A DNA stretch of 64,000 bases from Tetrahymena elliotti 4EA. Lineage: Eukaryota > Ciliophora > Oligohymenophorea > Hymenostomatida > Tetrahymenidae. Within the stretch, counting starts at the first letter, position 1. Every line of letters begins with the position of its first letter. The translations under genes and the position numbers were made by a program. The DNA lies in NCBI GenBank assembly GCA_000231825.2, contig JH720298.1, positions 660,080 to 724,079 of the forward strand. Direction: 5' to 3'. A model generated the notes under the pieces. That model did no database searches. It was not told the DNA's origin and saw only the letters and a list, made by a program, of their open reading frames with translations. Below, one piece after another: positions 51,101 through 64,000 of the stretch.

Positions 51101-54100
51101 TTAATTCAAAGATGTCTCTTACCTAATCAAATATTATAAAAAGTCAATTAACTTATGGCTAATTTTAAACAAAACTAGATTAAAATTTCAGAATTAAGGC
51201 AATTATTGTAAGTAAACAATTAAAAATTATTGGATTTTTTGGAAGTTGTTAATTTAAAATTAGAAGATAGTTCTCTTGAATTGGCTTTGAAATAAATAGA
51301 TTTATATGATAAATATATGATAGGCCTGAAATAGTTAGCTCATTTTATGGAAGATTTGAACATTTAAAATCATTAATAAATGGATGCTTAAGTAAAGAAT
51401 TATTTTGAAACTAATTAAAATATGTATTTTGAAGAGTTTACTACTAAATTCTAAAATGAGAAATAATATTCCTGTTTGGAATTCCTTTACTAATTTAATC
51501 ATATTTCTATAGTCTATAACTACATAAAAAGCAGCTTGGTGAGTTTAAATTAATAAGCAAAGATTTAAAATGATGATGAGCTGGACAAAAAGATAATAGT
51601 CTTAATAAGTGAAATAAATAGTCATTTAAATAAGATAAATAACTACAAATAATAAAATGATTCTTTAACTTTAAAGGAAGTTCTAAGGTTCTGGAAATAC
51701 ACTTTTAAAGGAACTACTTAAAATAAAGAATAAATCTTCAAATTTATTAATAAATTGCAAGTTTATTTTAATACAATTACCCAATAATAATCACATTCTA
51801 TCTAATTAAACAATGAGTTTATTTAAGATATTATTACAACATCATAATTTTACTAAAATAAAGACGTTATTCAATAAGTTTAAAAAATTTTTGATATTAT
51901 AGGTTATTCAAATAAAAAATTCATTAAAGACGAATAAAACTTAAAGAAATTAGCTCTTAAAATTGAAGATATTATGAATTCTGCATCAAAAGAAGAACAA
52001 AACTTTTCCGAATTTGCTACTTTAATTTATTAGGATTTTGATTAAATCTTAAAATTTTTACCAGATAACTGTAAAAATGATATTTAGAATTTAATATCAG
52101 TAGTTAAAAACACCAAATCAATAATTGATTATTTGAATACTTTAGATAGAGAAAAAATATAACTAGAAGATCTGGTTGATGTTATTGATGATACAAGTAT
52201 GGAAACAGATGTCTTAGTTTAAGAAATGATGAATGTTAGAAACAGTCTTTAAATAATAAGGTTTGGTGAAGAAGATAAAGAAAATCTTATGAGCTGCTTG
52301 GCAAGTAGGTTCTAAAAATATGAGTTAAATCTAAAAAATAATTATAAATTAGAAGCTACTATAAATAGATGTATGGACAATTTGGAAGATATTAAAGCTA
52401 AAATTCAGAGTTACAAAGACAAATCTACCTAAATTCTTTAAAATATAAAAAATATTGAAAAGAGTATCAAGGTATTGATTGAAAGAAAAGAGGGGTAAAG
52501 CGAATCATTAATATCATTTATCACTACAAAAGAATAAAACTAAAAAGGCATAGACTTAATCTTTAACTATGAAGATTTTAATTTACTTTGCAATAGATAT
52601 TAATTAATTAAAAGTAATAAAAAAAATAATTAACAATAATAACAAGATTAATAACAAATTGATAATTCAAAAGAAATCATTTATAATAATTTAAATCAAG
52701 TTTTGTAACTATCTTAGTAAATAAAATTAACTTTAGATAATTTAAAGAATCTAGGATATACTTAATTATAAGGAGGATAATACTCACAAAAAAATAGTTT
52801 AGAGTTGATTATTCCTCAGCTATAAGAAGAATTATAAAAGTTGTAAGAAAAAAATGAAACTCATGTTAATGATCTTTATTTTGCAAGGTAAAAATATATA
52901 AGTCTTAATTTCTATCCTCCTTCCTCATTTGATCTCATATTAAAACTGAAGAGTTGTATTAATAAATAAAATGAATCTAAACATTATCTAAATTAGTTAA
53001 GGAAATTGACTATGTTTATTAATGAACATTAGAAGCCTAATTTAGATGATCTAAAAATGTTTTTAGCTAACTAAAATGAAATAGATGGCATGGATTTATA
53101 TGGGTAAGCATTAGATGTCTTATTAAATCTTCCTAAGATAGATTATGTAGAAAATATATCTGAATAACTAGAAAAATTAAAATTTACACAAGGAAATTAG
53201 TTAGAATGTAGAAGAATAAAATCTTATGATCTTTTATTAAAGAGTATAATAACTATATTTTTAGCTCATAAATAAAAACCAACTTCATGGTAAATATTCT
53301 TTTGTTCTCCTTAAACTCATATTTTAGATTTAGAATAATTTGCATATCTTGCTAAAAATTTTCCAAAGCATTAAGTCTATCAAGCTAATAATCCTCTATT
53401 TTTAATTTGCTAGTTTGAGAAATTACCAATTACTGTATAAAGATAATTTATAGATAAGCTTACTCAGATGTATGAATAAAAAGATTTAATTAATCTTTTA
53501 ATTACATATGTAGGAAATCTTGATGAAGAAAGTTCAATGCATATCCTTTAGCAATTTAAATATGTATTTGAAGTAGATTCTAAATTGAAAAATGATGATT
53601 TAGTTTAATATGCAAAAATTTAAAGTTTTAATAATATATCAGTACATTTATCAAAGTATTCAGGATTTGGTAAGTCTTTCCAAATATATAAAAGATGCAA
53701 ACAAAATAAATAAGAGTTGATTGAAATTCCTATTTATGGTGAAACAACAAAATTTGAAATAATCAGGTTGATTTAGAAAAAGTTTTCAGTGCTTGAAAAT
53801 CCTTATTCCTCAAAATTTAGACTTCATCTTAATCTGTATGATTTAAAATCTGATGAAATTCATTGTATTTTGTTCTAACTTTTGATTCTGAGAAAATTAA
53901 GCATCTCATCTTCCTATTTCGCTTAAATACCAAATTAAATGGATATAGACATAGAAATATAAAACACTTTTTTGGATGTGTTTGAGAAGAAAATTTAATA
54001 CTTAAAAGAGTACATCCCTTCAACTAATATTTTTAAATATGATTTAAAAACAATTATGATATAAAAGCCTTATCCAAAATCTATTAAAGGAGCTGATTTA

Positions 54101-57100
54101 GATAATTTTGAAGTAGAAAATAATCCAAATTTTAAATATGAAGAGTTTTAAATATCATTTTAATATCTCAAAAATTATTCTTAAATTAGAACATTTGAGA
54201 TTAAACACTCAGATGAAAACGAAAAATAAAAATTTATTTAATATTTATAAAAAAACGAAATTAATCAAAAAGAAGCAATAGACTTGATTAAAGAATATTT
54301 TCTTCACTAAGTTTAAGAAAACTTTTCATTTTATCATATAATATGCATCCTGAAATTCTTCTGTAAGTAAGTGGTTTTATTTCATTAGGCTTGCTATCTT
54401 CGTATTGATGAACTAGACTTCTAGGGTATTGATAATTCATTAAGGGAAAAAGTATTTTAAGGAATCATAAATGCATCAGTGTCTTACTCATGTTAAATAA
54501 TGTCAAATAATTTTTTAACTGAACAATAAGAAAAAAATGTTCAAAATTTACTATATTTTGAAACTTTAGAACAAAGAAACAAAAATATGAAAAGATGGGA
54601 TGACACTGTAGGTAAATAAAATGAATTCTTTTTAACAATTAGTTAAAGCGGAAATCTTCTTCCTATTTTCTAAAAAATTGAATCTGTACCAAAATATTAT
54701 TTAAATTATTGTAAAATGATAAAGGATTAAGTTAAAGATTGGAGTAATTTAGATCTTATTGAAAAAGTTCTGATTAATTTATGTACACCAGATAAAAACC
54801 GTGATAAGGTTAAAGCAGATTTATAAAAAAATTATTCTGACATAGCTATAACTAAATCAGTGGCTAGAAAGATTTGCTTTTTATACATAAAAATTAATAG
54901 CAATATTCCTACATTAATTATGGGAGAGACAGGAGTTGGTAAAACTATAATAGTTAAATATCTTTCACATCTCATTAAAAGTCCTGTTTTTACTTTAGAT
55001 GTTCATGCAGGGCTTACATAAAATGAAATTATTTAATGGGTAGATACATTAATTTAGCTAAGTTAATTAGATGCTGAATAATGTAGTGCTAAAAATGTCA
55101 ATTTAGATTAGAGATTGCAGATTGATCCAGAAAATGAAAACTTAAAATATGAAAAAGCTTTGGTTAATTAATTCCATGAGTTTAAAGTCAATTAAAAAAT
55201 AGATGGATATCATGAAAATAAAGTTATTTTATTTTTTGATGAAATCAATACCAATCAAAATATAGATGGAATCCTTAAGGAGTTATTAGTTGAGAAAAAA
55301 ATTCAAGGAGAACCTCTTCCAGATTACTTTGTACCAATAGCAGCTGCAAACCCATATAAATTTAAGACAGAAAAAGATTAATAAGAAAATGCTAACTCTC
55401 TTAAGATTAGTAGTTGTGATAATAATCAAACATCTAAGCTAGTATATCATGTATTTCCTTTAGCAGAATCGATGAATACTTTTATATGGTAGTTTGGAGA
55501 ACTTTTACCAGAAGATGAAAAAAAAATTGTAACATAAATGGTAAAAAATGCTTCAAAAGAAAACTAATACATAGCCAAATTTTAAACCACCTTGATTGAA
55601 ACAATTACTGGGTGTCAAGACTTTTCAAGAAAAAAGTAATCAGTCAGATCTGTGAGTTTGAGAGATGTCTCAAGATTCTTGAAAGTATTTAAATATTTCA
55701 AAACAGATCCTGCTTGGAATCAAGAACTCTAAGATTCACTTTTGTTATCAGTTTTTTTTGGTTACTATTGTAGATTTAATGATTTAAAACTAAGAGATGA
55801 GCTTTGCAGCTATTTAGAACAAACTCAAAAAGTAACTTATCAAGAAGGAAGAAAATCATTTTAATATAATGTAAAATCAATTGTGAATGAATAAATGAAT
55901 GAAATTTCAGGAATCTTAGAATAAGGTGAATTTTTTAAATCAATAGCTTTTACCACCACTTTAAAAGAAAATCTCTTCATGATCCTTATATCTGTACTTA
56001 ATAATATTCCAATCATCATGGTTGGTCCTCCTGGTAGTAGTAAAACTTTATGCACAAGACTTTTATATAATTCAATGAAAGGTAGTAAATCAAGTATCAA
56101 ATTCTTTAAAAAACTACCTAATCTAATTTATAAGACCTATTAGTGCTCAACTCTTTCAACATCTGATGGTATTGAAAAAACTTTTAAATAAGCGAAGCAA
56201 TTAGATAATGCTATTCAGTAAATATCATTAACCTAATTTTTTTATTTATTTTTAACTAACTTTTTTATATAGGAAATCAATTGATGGAGCTAAAACTATC
56301 GTCGCTTTGATTTTAGATGAAATTGGGCTTGCAGAAGCATCTAAATCTAATCCACTGAAAGTTCTTCATAGATTGCTTGAATACTAGCAAAATGTCCCAA
56401 TGATTGGTTTATCTAATTGGTAACTTGATGCATCGAAAATGAACAGAGTAGTTTTTTCTAATAGACCAAAATTGTCTGAAGAAGAGTTAGTAGAAGCTGC
56501 AATAGCTCTTAGAGATAAAATCTATCCAAATTCTGAATTATGCCTAAATATTTTAGTAAATCTGGCTAAGGACTCATTTAATTACTTTTCATAAGATTAA
56601 TATAAAACATTTTTCCATGGAACAAGAGATTTTTACAACTGTGCAATTTATATTTGTTATCAACTTAAGAATTGTGATGAGCAGCGTCATGAGAGTATAG
56701 AAAAAATTATTTTAAAAGGAATTTTAAGAAATTTTGGTGGATAAAAAGATGTGAGTGAGACTTTAGATTATTTTAAATTAAGTTTAAGATAAAATGTTAA
56801 ATAGTAGTATGATAATAACTTAAATCAGTTTAATCCTACTGAATTAATTTAAATGAATATTAATGATAAAAATTGTAGAAATTTAATGATTATTGCTAAC
56901 AAGCCAGATCATGCACTATAATATACAGAGAAATTATGCTAAAATAGGTTATACAAAATATTTTAAGGTTCAGATCTTTAAGACGATTTTACTGAATACA
57001 ACACACTAAAAATGTTGAATGAAATTATCACATGTATGGAAGAAGGTTACTTAGTTATTATGTACAGTTTAGAAAGTTTATATTAATCATTTTATGATCT

Positions 57101-60100
57101 CTTCAATTAGAACTATGTTGAGTTAGGTGAAAGAAACTTTTGTAGAATTGCTATTGGTTCTGATTCTATTAGAAGTTAAGTCCATCCCAATTTCAAAGTC
57201 ATCATTATTGCATCGTCTATAGATGTTTATGATTAGAGACAAAATTATGACCCACCTTTATTAAATAGATTTGAAAAATAATACCTTGAATTAAAATTCT
57301 TATTAAAAGATAATGAGATTTTTATTAAAAAAGAATTAACTTAATTTATTTAAGATTGCTCTGATATAAAATCTGACAGAAGGTTAAGGCTGAATAAAGT
57401 AGAGTGGAGGTTTGGAATCTAAGATATGTTTCCTATAATATAAAATGAGAATAAAGAGGATATACTCTTTTCACTAACTTTAAAAAATAATGATGAGACT
57501 GATTAAATTAAAAGAATAGAAAAATCATAATATGATTTGATTGATTTGGCTAATTTTAGTGGTATCATTAGATCTTACTATTTAAAAAAAATAGACCCTA
57601 AATTCTATAATTATTATTTGAATTCTATGAATCACAAAAGCTTCAGCAGCATTATTGATAAGCTAAATAATTAGAAGAAAAATGAATAAAATAAACTTGC
57701 CATGAAATAAAATAAAAACGAAAGTTACTATGGAGAAAATAATAATTTTAATGATTATGAATGCTATGAAAATAATAATTTTAATGATTATGAATGCTAT
57801 GAAAATAATAATTTTAATGATCAAAAACTGCATTCATTATCTGAAAACTTGATTATTTACACAACAGAATACATATATCAATAAGATAGTAATTATTCTA
57901 TTCAATCTAAAAACTTTATGGAACTTGAAGCAAATGGTTTAGAGAATATTTAAAGTCTTAAATAATAAGTCAAACAATTTTTTAGTTCTGAAATTTTAGT
58001 TAATCTAATAATAATTTCAAGTGTGTAAGATTCAATCACCAAGCTCTTATATATAAAAAGGATTTTATAGGAGGAGAGATAAGTATTTGATCAGTAATAA
58101 AAGCTAGAAAACAGAAACAAAAAATAGAAAAATTTGATTTTTGTTATTCAATTAATTAATCAGCAAACTAAATTTATTGGAATAAGCTATGATAAGTTTT
58201 GGTAATAAATTTATATTGAAGAAACTTCTTTGCCTATGAATCCTTATGATGATATAGTTAATTACTTGAATCCTATTTCTTTCGTAATGAATAATAAAGT
58301 AAATGGAATATACCATTTAGCTTTGTAAGATAGCTTTCCAAAAATTTTAGGAAATCTTAATTTTGAAAAGTGTAAATTAAGCCAAGAAAATTTAAAACAA
58401 AGGCTAGCTTAATATATGAAAGTATTTTAGTTAAAACTAGATTTAGATTTTAATCAATTTATAATAAATAAAATTATTGAAAGAATTGAAAGCAAATGCT
58501 AAGTTATATCAGAAATATATGGCCAGTGTGAATGGTATTAGCTAGTTTCTATGAGAGAAAAGGACAATAGAAATAATAATAAATTTATTTCTAGCTTGAA
58601 ATAATTTATTTTCTAAGAATCCCTATCAATTTTGACTAAAACATTTTATGTTGCTGAAAAAAATAATATCATATCTTCTTTGATGTGCAAGGAATTTAGT
58701 TTTAATGAAAATGATTTAAATTTAATATTTTAGATGTGGATTTAAAAATATGAAGAACTTTAGCAAGAAGATAATTTTAGTGATTAAATATTAATTATTG
58801 AGTATCCCTTCTTTAACTGTGTAAGAGTTTCAATAGAGTAATTTAAACAGACTTATTTAGAAATAATCAATGAAATTTTCTAAATTGAAGAGAGAAAATA
58901 AAAAAGGATTGAAGGAGATCATGAGAATCATAAAGAAATAGCAGAGGAAAATAATGATGAAATAAATTAAATTGAAATTGTAAATAAGGATAAAAATTCA
59001 AGATAAAATATTAAAGAAATAATTAAATTATTAATTAAATTTAGTTCGAGAAATGACCCTAATCTTCATAATATTTCTCAAATCAATCCTCTTTAATATT
59101 TTAAGCATTTATGTTATGAAATTGAATTTTAATAGACAGAAAATAAAACTCTATAGAGAATTGTAAATAAAATAGTCACAGTTTTAGAAGGGGAAAGTGC
59201 AATTGAGTCCTATCATTCAATATTATGGATTAATGAGTAAATATTCACTGAGCTATCTCTTGTCTGGAATCTATGTGAAGAGTAAAATTAAAAAAATGTT
59301 TTCGAAACTGTTTATATGAAATTTGAGTAAAAAGTAGAAGAAATTTTAACAGATCATGTAAGGTAAATAAATAAAGAATAAGATTTAAACATATTAGAGT
59401 AAATATGGTAAGAAATGTTGATTTTTTCCTCAAATTTATTACAAGTTTTTATCATTCCAAATAATGAAGATTAATAAGATTGGAATTAGAATAAAAACAA
59501 TTTATAAAAGTGTTTAGGAATCATTGATAATTGTTCATCTAAAATAGAACTCATTCCTGAATAAATGATATAATAGATGAGTAAATTCAACTTCATACTA
59601 AAAATATCTCAGTGTTATACCAAAAATGTAGACTTAAGATTTTTAATTAAAGAACTATTTGAACAAAATATAGGGAATGATTTGATAAATTTTTAAAACT
59701 ATGAAGTAATTTTATAGAAATTTATCTAGTAATGTGATAAAAAAAAAGAAAATGAGCTAAAATTAAGGCTGATATGGTAGTTATTAAAATGTGATCACTT
59801 TGAGTAAGATTTCCTTGAATTTGATGATAATATCATGAAAGAAATAATTTTTTCTCTATTAAATATACTAAATCAAATTAGTTATGATAAAATATCTAAA
59901 AACTCATAAGAATCTCATTATTATATTTTTACAAAAAGAATTTTGTAGGTTATTATCTAAAAGATGTTTGAAAGCTTTGATCAAAATAAAGAAGAAGAAT
60001 AAATTGAAAATTTATTAGAACCAAAATTAAATAAAAGCTTTTAAAAAATGCAAAAAATATTTGAAGAATTACATATCTAAAAAACTGATCCTATCTGCTC

Positions 60101-63100
60101 TGTAGTTTTTGACATCATACATGAATTTAGATATTATGATTCTGACAAAATTCTGAACTATATTGGCAGTAAGTAAGATGATTTAGTTGATATTTACGAA
60201 CCAAAGGTTTAAAAAATGAGTACATTTTTGATAAGAGTAACTTAGAATTCTTCAATTAATGCTTTAGTGAGTCTTATAGAGTTTAAAATTATTTTGGAAA
60301 TTTGTTAATCTATTTGTGAATTTATAAAAGAAGCTTATAATTATGATAAAAGATTAGAATATTAAGATGAAATTTTTTAAAAGTCAAGAGAAGAAATTTA
60401 CAATTCTGACATAATAAGAAAAAATCGATTAATTTAAATGTTAAATAAAACCCTTCTTATTATAATAAATTAAAATTAACAATAGAATCCAATTCTTTTT
60501 ATAATTTTAGTGAAGATTTTCAAAGAAGTATATGGTTTCTAAAGCCTTGATGCAATATCTCATTATTTAGAAGTGTTTAAAGATGAGACAATTTTTGAAA
60601 AAAAATTGACCTAAAATATTTTGGAAAATACATTAGGACATTTTGGAGCTCAGTTCGACGAAGATTTAAAAGTTCATAAAAAATTAACTGAAAATCTAAA
60701 AAATCTATTTGATAGTTTTAATAACAATATCCCTCAATTATAATTTTACTTAACACTTTTTATTTCTTAAGTGATTGTAGATAAAAATTAAAATGAATTT
60801 GATTTGATGATAAAAATTTTAAATGAGTTAAACTTACAATTCTTAAACACTTACCTAATTGTAGAAATCAACAAATTATATTTAGACTTATTAGAAAGCA
60901 ACAGAAATATCCCCATATAATTATAATAGGTATTTATTACCAATCTTGTAATGACTACTTTTCTAAATGATTAGTCTTTAATATCAAAGATTTAAAAAGG
61001 AAAAATAGATATAGAATCTACATTCATACCATTTATGGTAGATAGTGATGCAATATTTGCTATTTAAGTTGAACTTTTAAAAACAACAGCAATAAGAAGA
61101 TATTAATGTAAAAATTGTGTAAAATAGTAAAAAAAACCATATATTTATACAATTTTACCATGTTGCATACCTATTGATAATTTAAATTAGTGTCCAAATT
61201 GTGGTATAAAACCTAGAGTAGAAAACAATTAAAGCCCTGACATTGAACCACCACAATCTTTGCTTGGTATGTAGGAGCCAATATTTACCAAATAAATTTT
61301 AGATTATCCAAAATACTATTACTATAATATTCCTAATTTCCCATACCATTTTAATGTGTAAAAAATTGAGGATTTTATAGAATAAAGAGGAAGAGTTGAT
61401 CCAGGCCTTTAACTATATTTTTCAATAACATAAGTCAAATAAATCAGAAATTTAAAAGAAAAACATTAAATTTTATTTGGAAGAATTTTTTATTTATCAA
61501 TAATTTGTTTTAGTTACCATTTGATCAAAAAGCAAAAAGGACAAGATGAAGTGAATAGATAATTAGGATTAAATTCTCCATCTGATATATTTAACTTAAT
61601 TCACCCTGCTTAACAAATAGATAAATAATAATAATAATAAAATTCATTATGGGATATTCTTATTTCAGCAACAGAAACTACGCCCTTGAATTTAATGAAC
61701 TATTTTATTTTAAAAATAATTAAAAATTATTTGGATGCATCACTTTCATAAAATTTTACAGATAGGCTTAACTTTAGTGAAGATGCCAATAGAATAAGAT
61801 TTGAAACTTAATTTGTTGATGAAATTGTAGAATAAAAAGAATTAGCAAATATTAAACATTTCACTGAGAGACAATTAATTAATTAGTAAAACTAAAATCA
61901 AAATAGGTTAAAAGAAATAATTATGAATTGTAAACTTGACCTATTAGAAGAGTAATATTTATATTTACAATAATATAAACATCTTTTAAGATTTAATCCT
62001 GTAATCAATCTAAATAGCTTTTAGAGATTTATTTCACTAGAATAGTCTGCAATTCAATCAAAATTTTTCTAAAAACTCATTTAATATGGAGAACAAATTA
62101 ATATTTTAAGTTAAATTTAACCAATTTAATAATTTATCAAATTGTTTAACTTGAAAATGTTTGATAAAATTACTAAAAAAGAAAGTGCTGAAATCACTCT
62201 GTAATAATATGTATAAGATAATTTTCTGGAGAAAGAATTCAATTTATTTAGATAATCTTGGAATTTTATTAAAAAATTGATATAAAATAATTAAATTTAG
62301 ATTGGCGTTGATTGTGCTGAAATACTATTAGATGATATTGAGTCAGAATAGTAAAAAATTGACATACTTTGCTATTCTTAAGACTAGGATTCTAGAGGAT
62401 ATCCTTTACATTTATTGATTTAATACTATCAAGTTCAGCATAATAGTTTCTTATCATAACTTGAAAATGAGTTTCCCTAGTTATTCAATAAATTTTAAAG
62501 CCAAAGATTAATATTGATGAATAAAAAGAATTTTATTCCTCCTAACATTTTTTCAACAGATAATAAAAATAAGTTTGCTCAATAATTTTTTAACAATTTT
62601 GTTGAGAGATTCAGTGGCCATAATCCTTATTTGTAGCACGAAAAATAAGAAATTTATGATTTGAATGAGCTTACTGTTGAGTTTATAGAAGAAAACTATC
62701 AAAATGTTACATACATAATGTAGTCTTAACCAACAGATTTAGAGAAGGTTCAACTTCTTAACTTTAGATTTAAAGGAGATTAGAAGGTAATAAATCTTGT
62801 TAGAGAAATATGTATGAAAATTGATCAAAAGGTGTATCCAGATATACAAAATAATCCTAATATTCCATTACTTTACATTGACCTATAGAATAACGAAATA
62901 TGCATTAAATTAATTGATGTTTTAAAAACAGCTATGTAATTAATTCTAAAAATTAATAGTGGTTAAAAACTTTCAGGTGAAATTGATCTATGCCAAATAT
63001 TAAATGATTTTGAAATACAAACATAAGGTATTAATTTTGAAAGATAAAAAATAAATTTATGTCATTTGCTTAGTATTTATGAGTTGGCAGAAAGATTAAG

Positions 63101-63650
63101 CTTTAAAAGACTATTTGAAGATATCAATCCTTCATTTATGCTTGAATTAAATTAAACCTAAAAAGATTGCTTGAAATTATTTTGTGATCAATAACTTAAC
63201 TAAGAATTAGACATATTTTAGCATGCTATTGGAAGAATGATTGTGAGAATATTTTGCTTATAAAGTATTTAGATAAATCCTCAATTAGAACTTTTCTAAT
63301 AATTTTAAGAGGCATAAGATGAATATGAGGACTTTTGGGGTTTGGAAAATAAAACCTATTTTTAAAAGTAAATTATTAAGTCAGAATGGAACTAAATGTT
63401 CTTCATATTCTAAAATCGTAACGAAAATGCAATCAAGCTGGGTCAAACCTTTAGCATGTATAATGAAATTCAAAAGATAAAAGATCAGAAATCTCAACAA
63501 GAGTAAGAAAGAATTAATCTCTAGTTAAAAAGATAATAAATAGATGAAGAAAATATCCTTAAAGATTTAATAATAGAAAATAAATTAGTAGTCAATCAAG
63601 TAGGTAAGAAGGAAAGAACTTAGCAAATAAATAAAAAGAGTTTCAAGTGA
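48176..63650 (+). CDS. Giant RNF213/mysterin-like AAA+ protein
   Basis: Two exons flank a 55-bp intron (56218-56272). The joined frame is exactly 5140 codons with no internal TGA. Two SAM-like domains lie at about residues 31-95 (WNSKQIINWI ... RIIFLKAIHGVF) and 115-178 (WNPQQVIIWL). A Q/N-rich linker and a very long helical region follow. AAA unit 1 has Walker A GETGVGKT (2250-2257) and Walker B ILFFDE (2351-2356). AAA unit 2 has GPPGSSKT (2617-2624) and VALILDEIGLAEASK (from 2691), then SNWQLDASKMNR, VHPNFKVIIIASS and PPLLNRFEKQYL, all signatures of RNF213/mysterin. A four-Cys site CKNC...CPNC is near 4293-4324. I find no C3HC4 RING. RNF213 relatives are very large ATPase and ubiquitin-ligase proteins acting on lipid droplets and intracellular pathogens. 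This one may use a RING-independent route, or be an ATPase only. Confidence 0.92.
57735..57821 (+). repeat. In-frame 33-bp tandem repeat, 2.6 copies
   Basis: The unit encodes ENNNFNDYECY and begins at 57735, 57768 and 57801 with no base differences seen between the copies. It lies around residue 3169 of the giant protein in a low-complexity insert, so it is probably a recent, length-variable expansion. Confidence 0.9.
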
Positions 63651-63917
63651 TCTAAATTAAGATTTTAATTATTTTTAAAACTAATTTAAAAATTGTGTTT
63701 ATTATATTTTATTTTTTTAAGGAGTTGTTTGAACAATGTAAAATTTTAGAATTTAATATTTATTTATTAATAGTTTTTGATAAGTTATTATTTTTAAAGT
63801 TGAATCATATTTTATATTCTAGAAATTATTGAAATTTTATTATTAATTTTTTTACTTATTAATTATTTTAGCATTTTTTGTGAAATTATAAGTTCTATTT
63901 AATTTTAACTCCATAAA
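63651..63917. other. Short spacer after the giant gene
   Basis: This is A/T-rich sequence that would hold the 3' UTR of the giant gene and the promoter of the next. No motif was recognised. Confidence 0.4.
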
Positions 63918-64000
63918 ATGGCAATGTTTTAAAAATTTTAAAATAGAGAAGACAATAAATTTAGCTCCCCTGGACAACTGGAGAGAAAAAAAATACAATT
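63918..64000 (+). CDS. Start of a further gene, cut by window end
   Basis: ATG at 63918 follows an A/T-rich leader and opens MAMFQKFQNREDNKFSSPGQ to the window edge with no TGA. G/C content rises at once (AGCTCCCCTGGACAACTGG), as expected on entering coding sequence. Too little is present to name it. Confidence 0.5.

Noticed and set aside
1..64000. tRNA or rRNA genes
   Set aside because: I looked for a GGTTCGAATC-type B box and for G/C-rich structured stretches and found none convincing.
1..64000. Paramecium or Stentor as the source
   Set aside because: Confirmed in-frame introns are 48-270 bp, longer than the introns typical of those genera.

Overview
The window reads as macronuclear-type DNA of a ciliate close to Tetrahymena. 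Genes only open when TAA and TAG are read as glutamine and TGA is the sole stop. Under that code long uninterrupted proteins appear that a standard-code reading shreds. Spacers are extremely A/T rich. Introns are GT-AG, mostly 48-60 bp with a few of 70-270 bp, which fits Tetrahymena and its relatives better than Paramecium (about 20-35 bp) or Stentor (about 15 bp). The species is inferred. No rRNA, tRNA, telomere or CRISPR array was recognised.

Region 1 (1.4-18.5 kb) holds six head-to-tail paralogues of an unnamed multi-pass membrane protein of 500-513 residues. They share a conserved middle motif (GP...R...IE-K-YFxF) and a C-terminal tail ending like P-x-x-I-Y-Y-D-L. A seven-exon leucine-rich-repeat (LRR) gene follows them and ends in the same kind of tail.

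Region 2 (18.9-23.1 kb) holds an otubain-like protein whose catalytic cysteine position is serine. It directly abuts a large protein built from repeated Cys-x2-Cys pairs.

Region 3 (23.1-30 kb) has a gene-poor stretch with 220-bp tandem repeats, a REXO4-type DEDDh 3'-5' exonuclease (minus strand), and a B-box-like, coiled-coil protein (minus strand).

Region 4 (30.3-45.7 kb) holds a Q/N/S-rich disordered protein, a five-TM protein with PX domain(s), a multi-exon coiled-coil protein, a TPR protein with a hydrophobic C-terminus (minus strand), and a small secreted cysteine-rich protein.

Region 5 (48.2-63.7 kb) is one 5139-residue gene for a mysterin/RNF213-like AAA+ protein. It has two SAM-like domains at the N-terminus, two intact Walker A/B pairs, and no RING that I could find. 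The next gene begins at 63918 and is cut by the window edge.

Three or four of the genes touch ubiquitin biology (otubain-like, Cys-pair protein, B-box-like protein, RNF213-like). Ciliate genes are transcribed singly, so this neighbourhood may be chance. The most system-like feature is the membrane-protein array plus the LRR protein that shares its tail.
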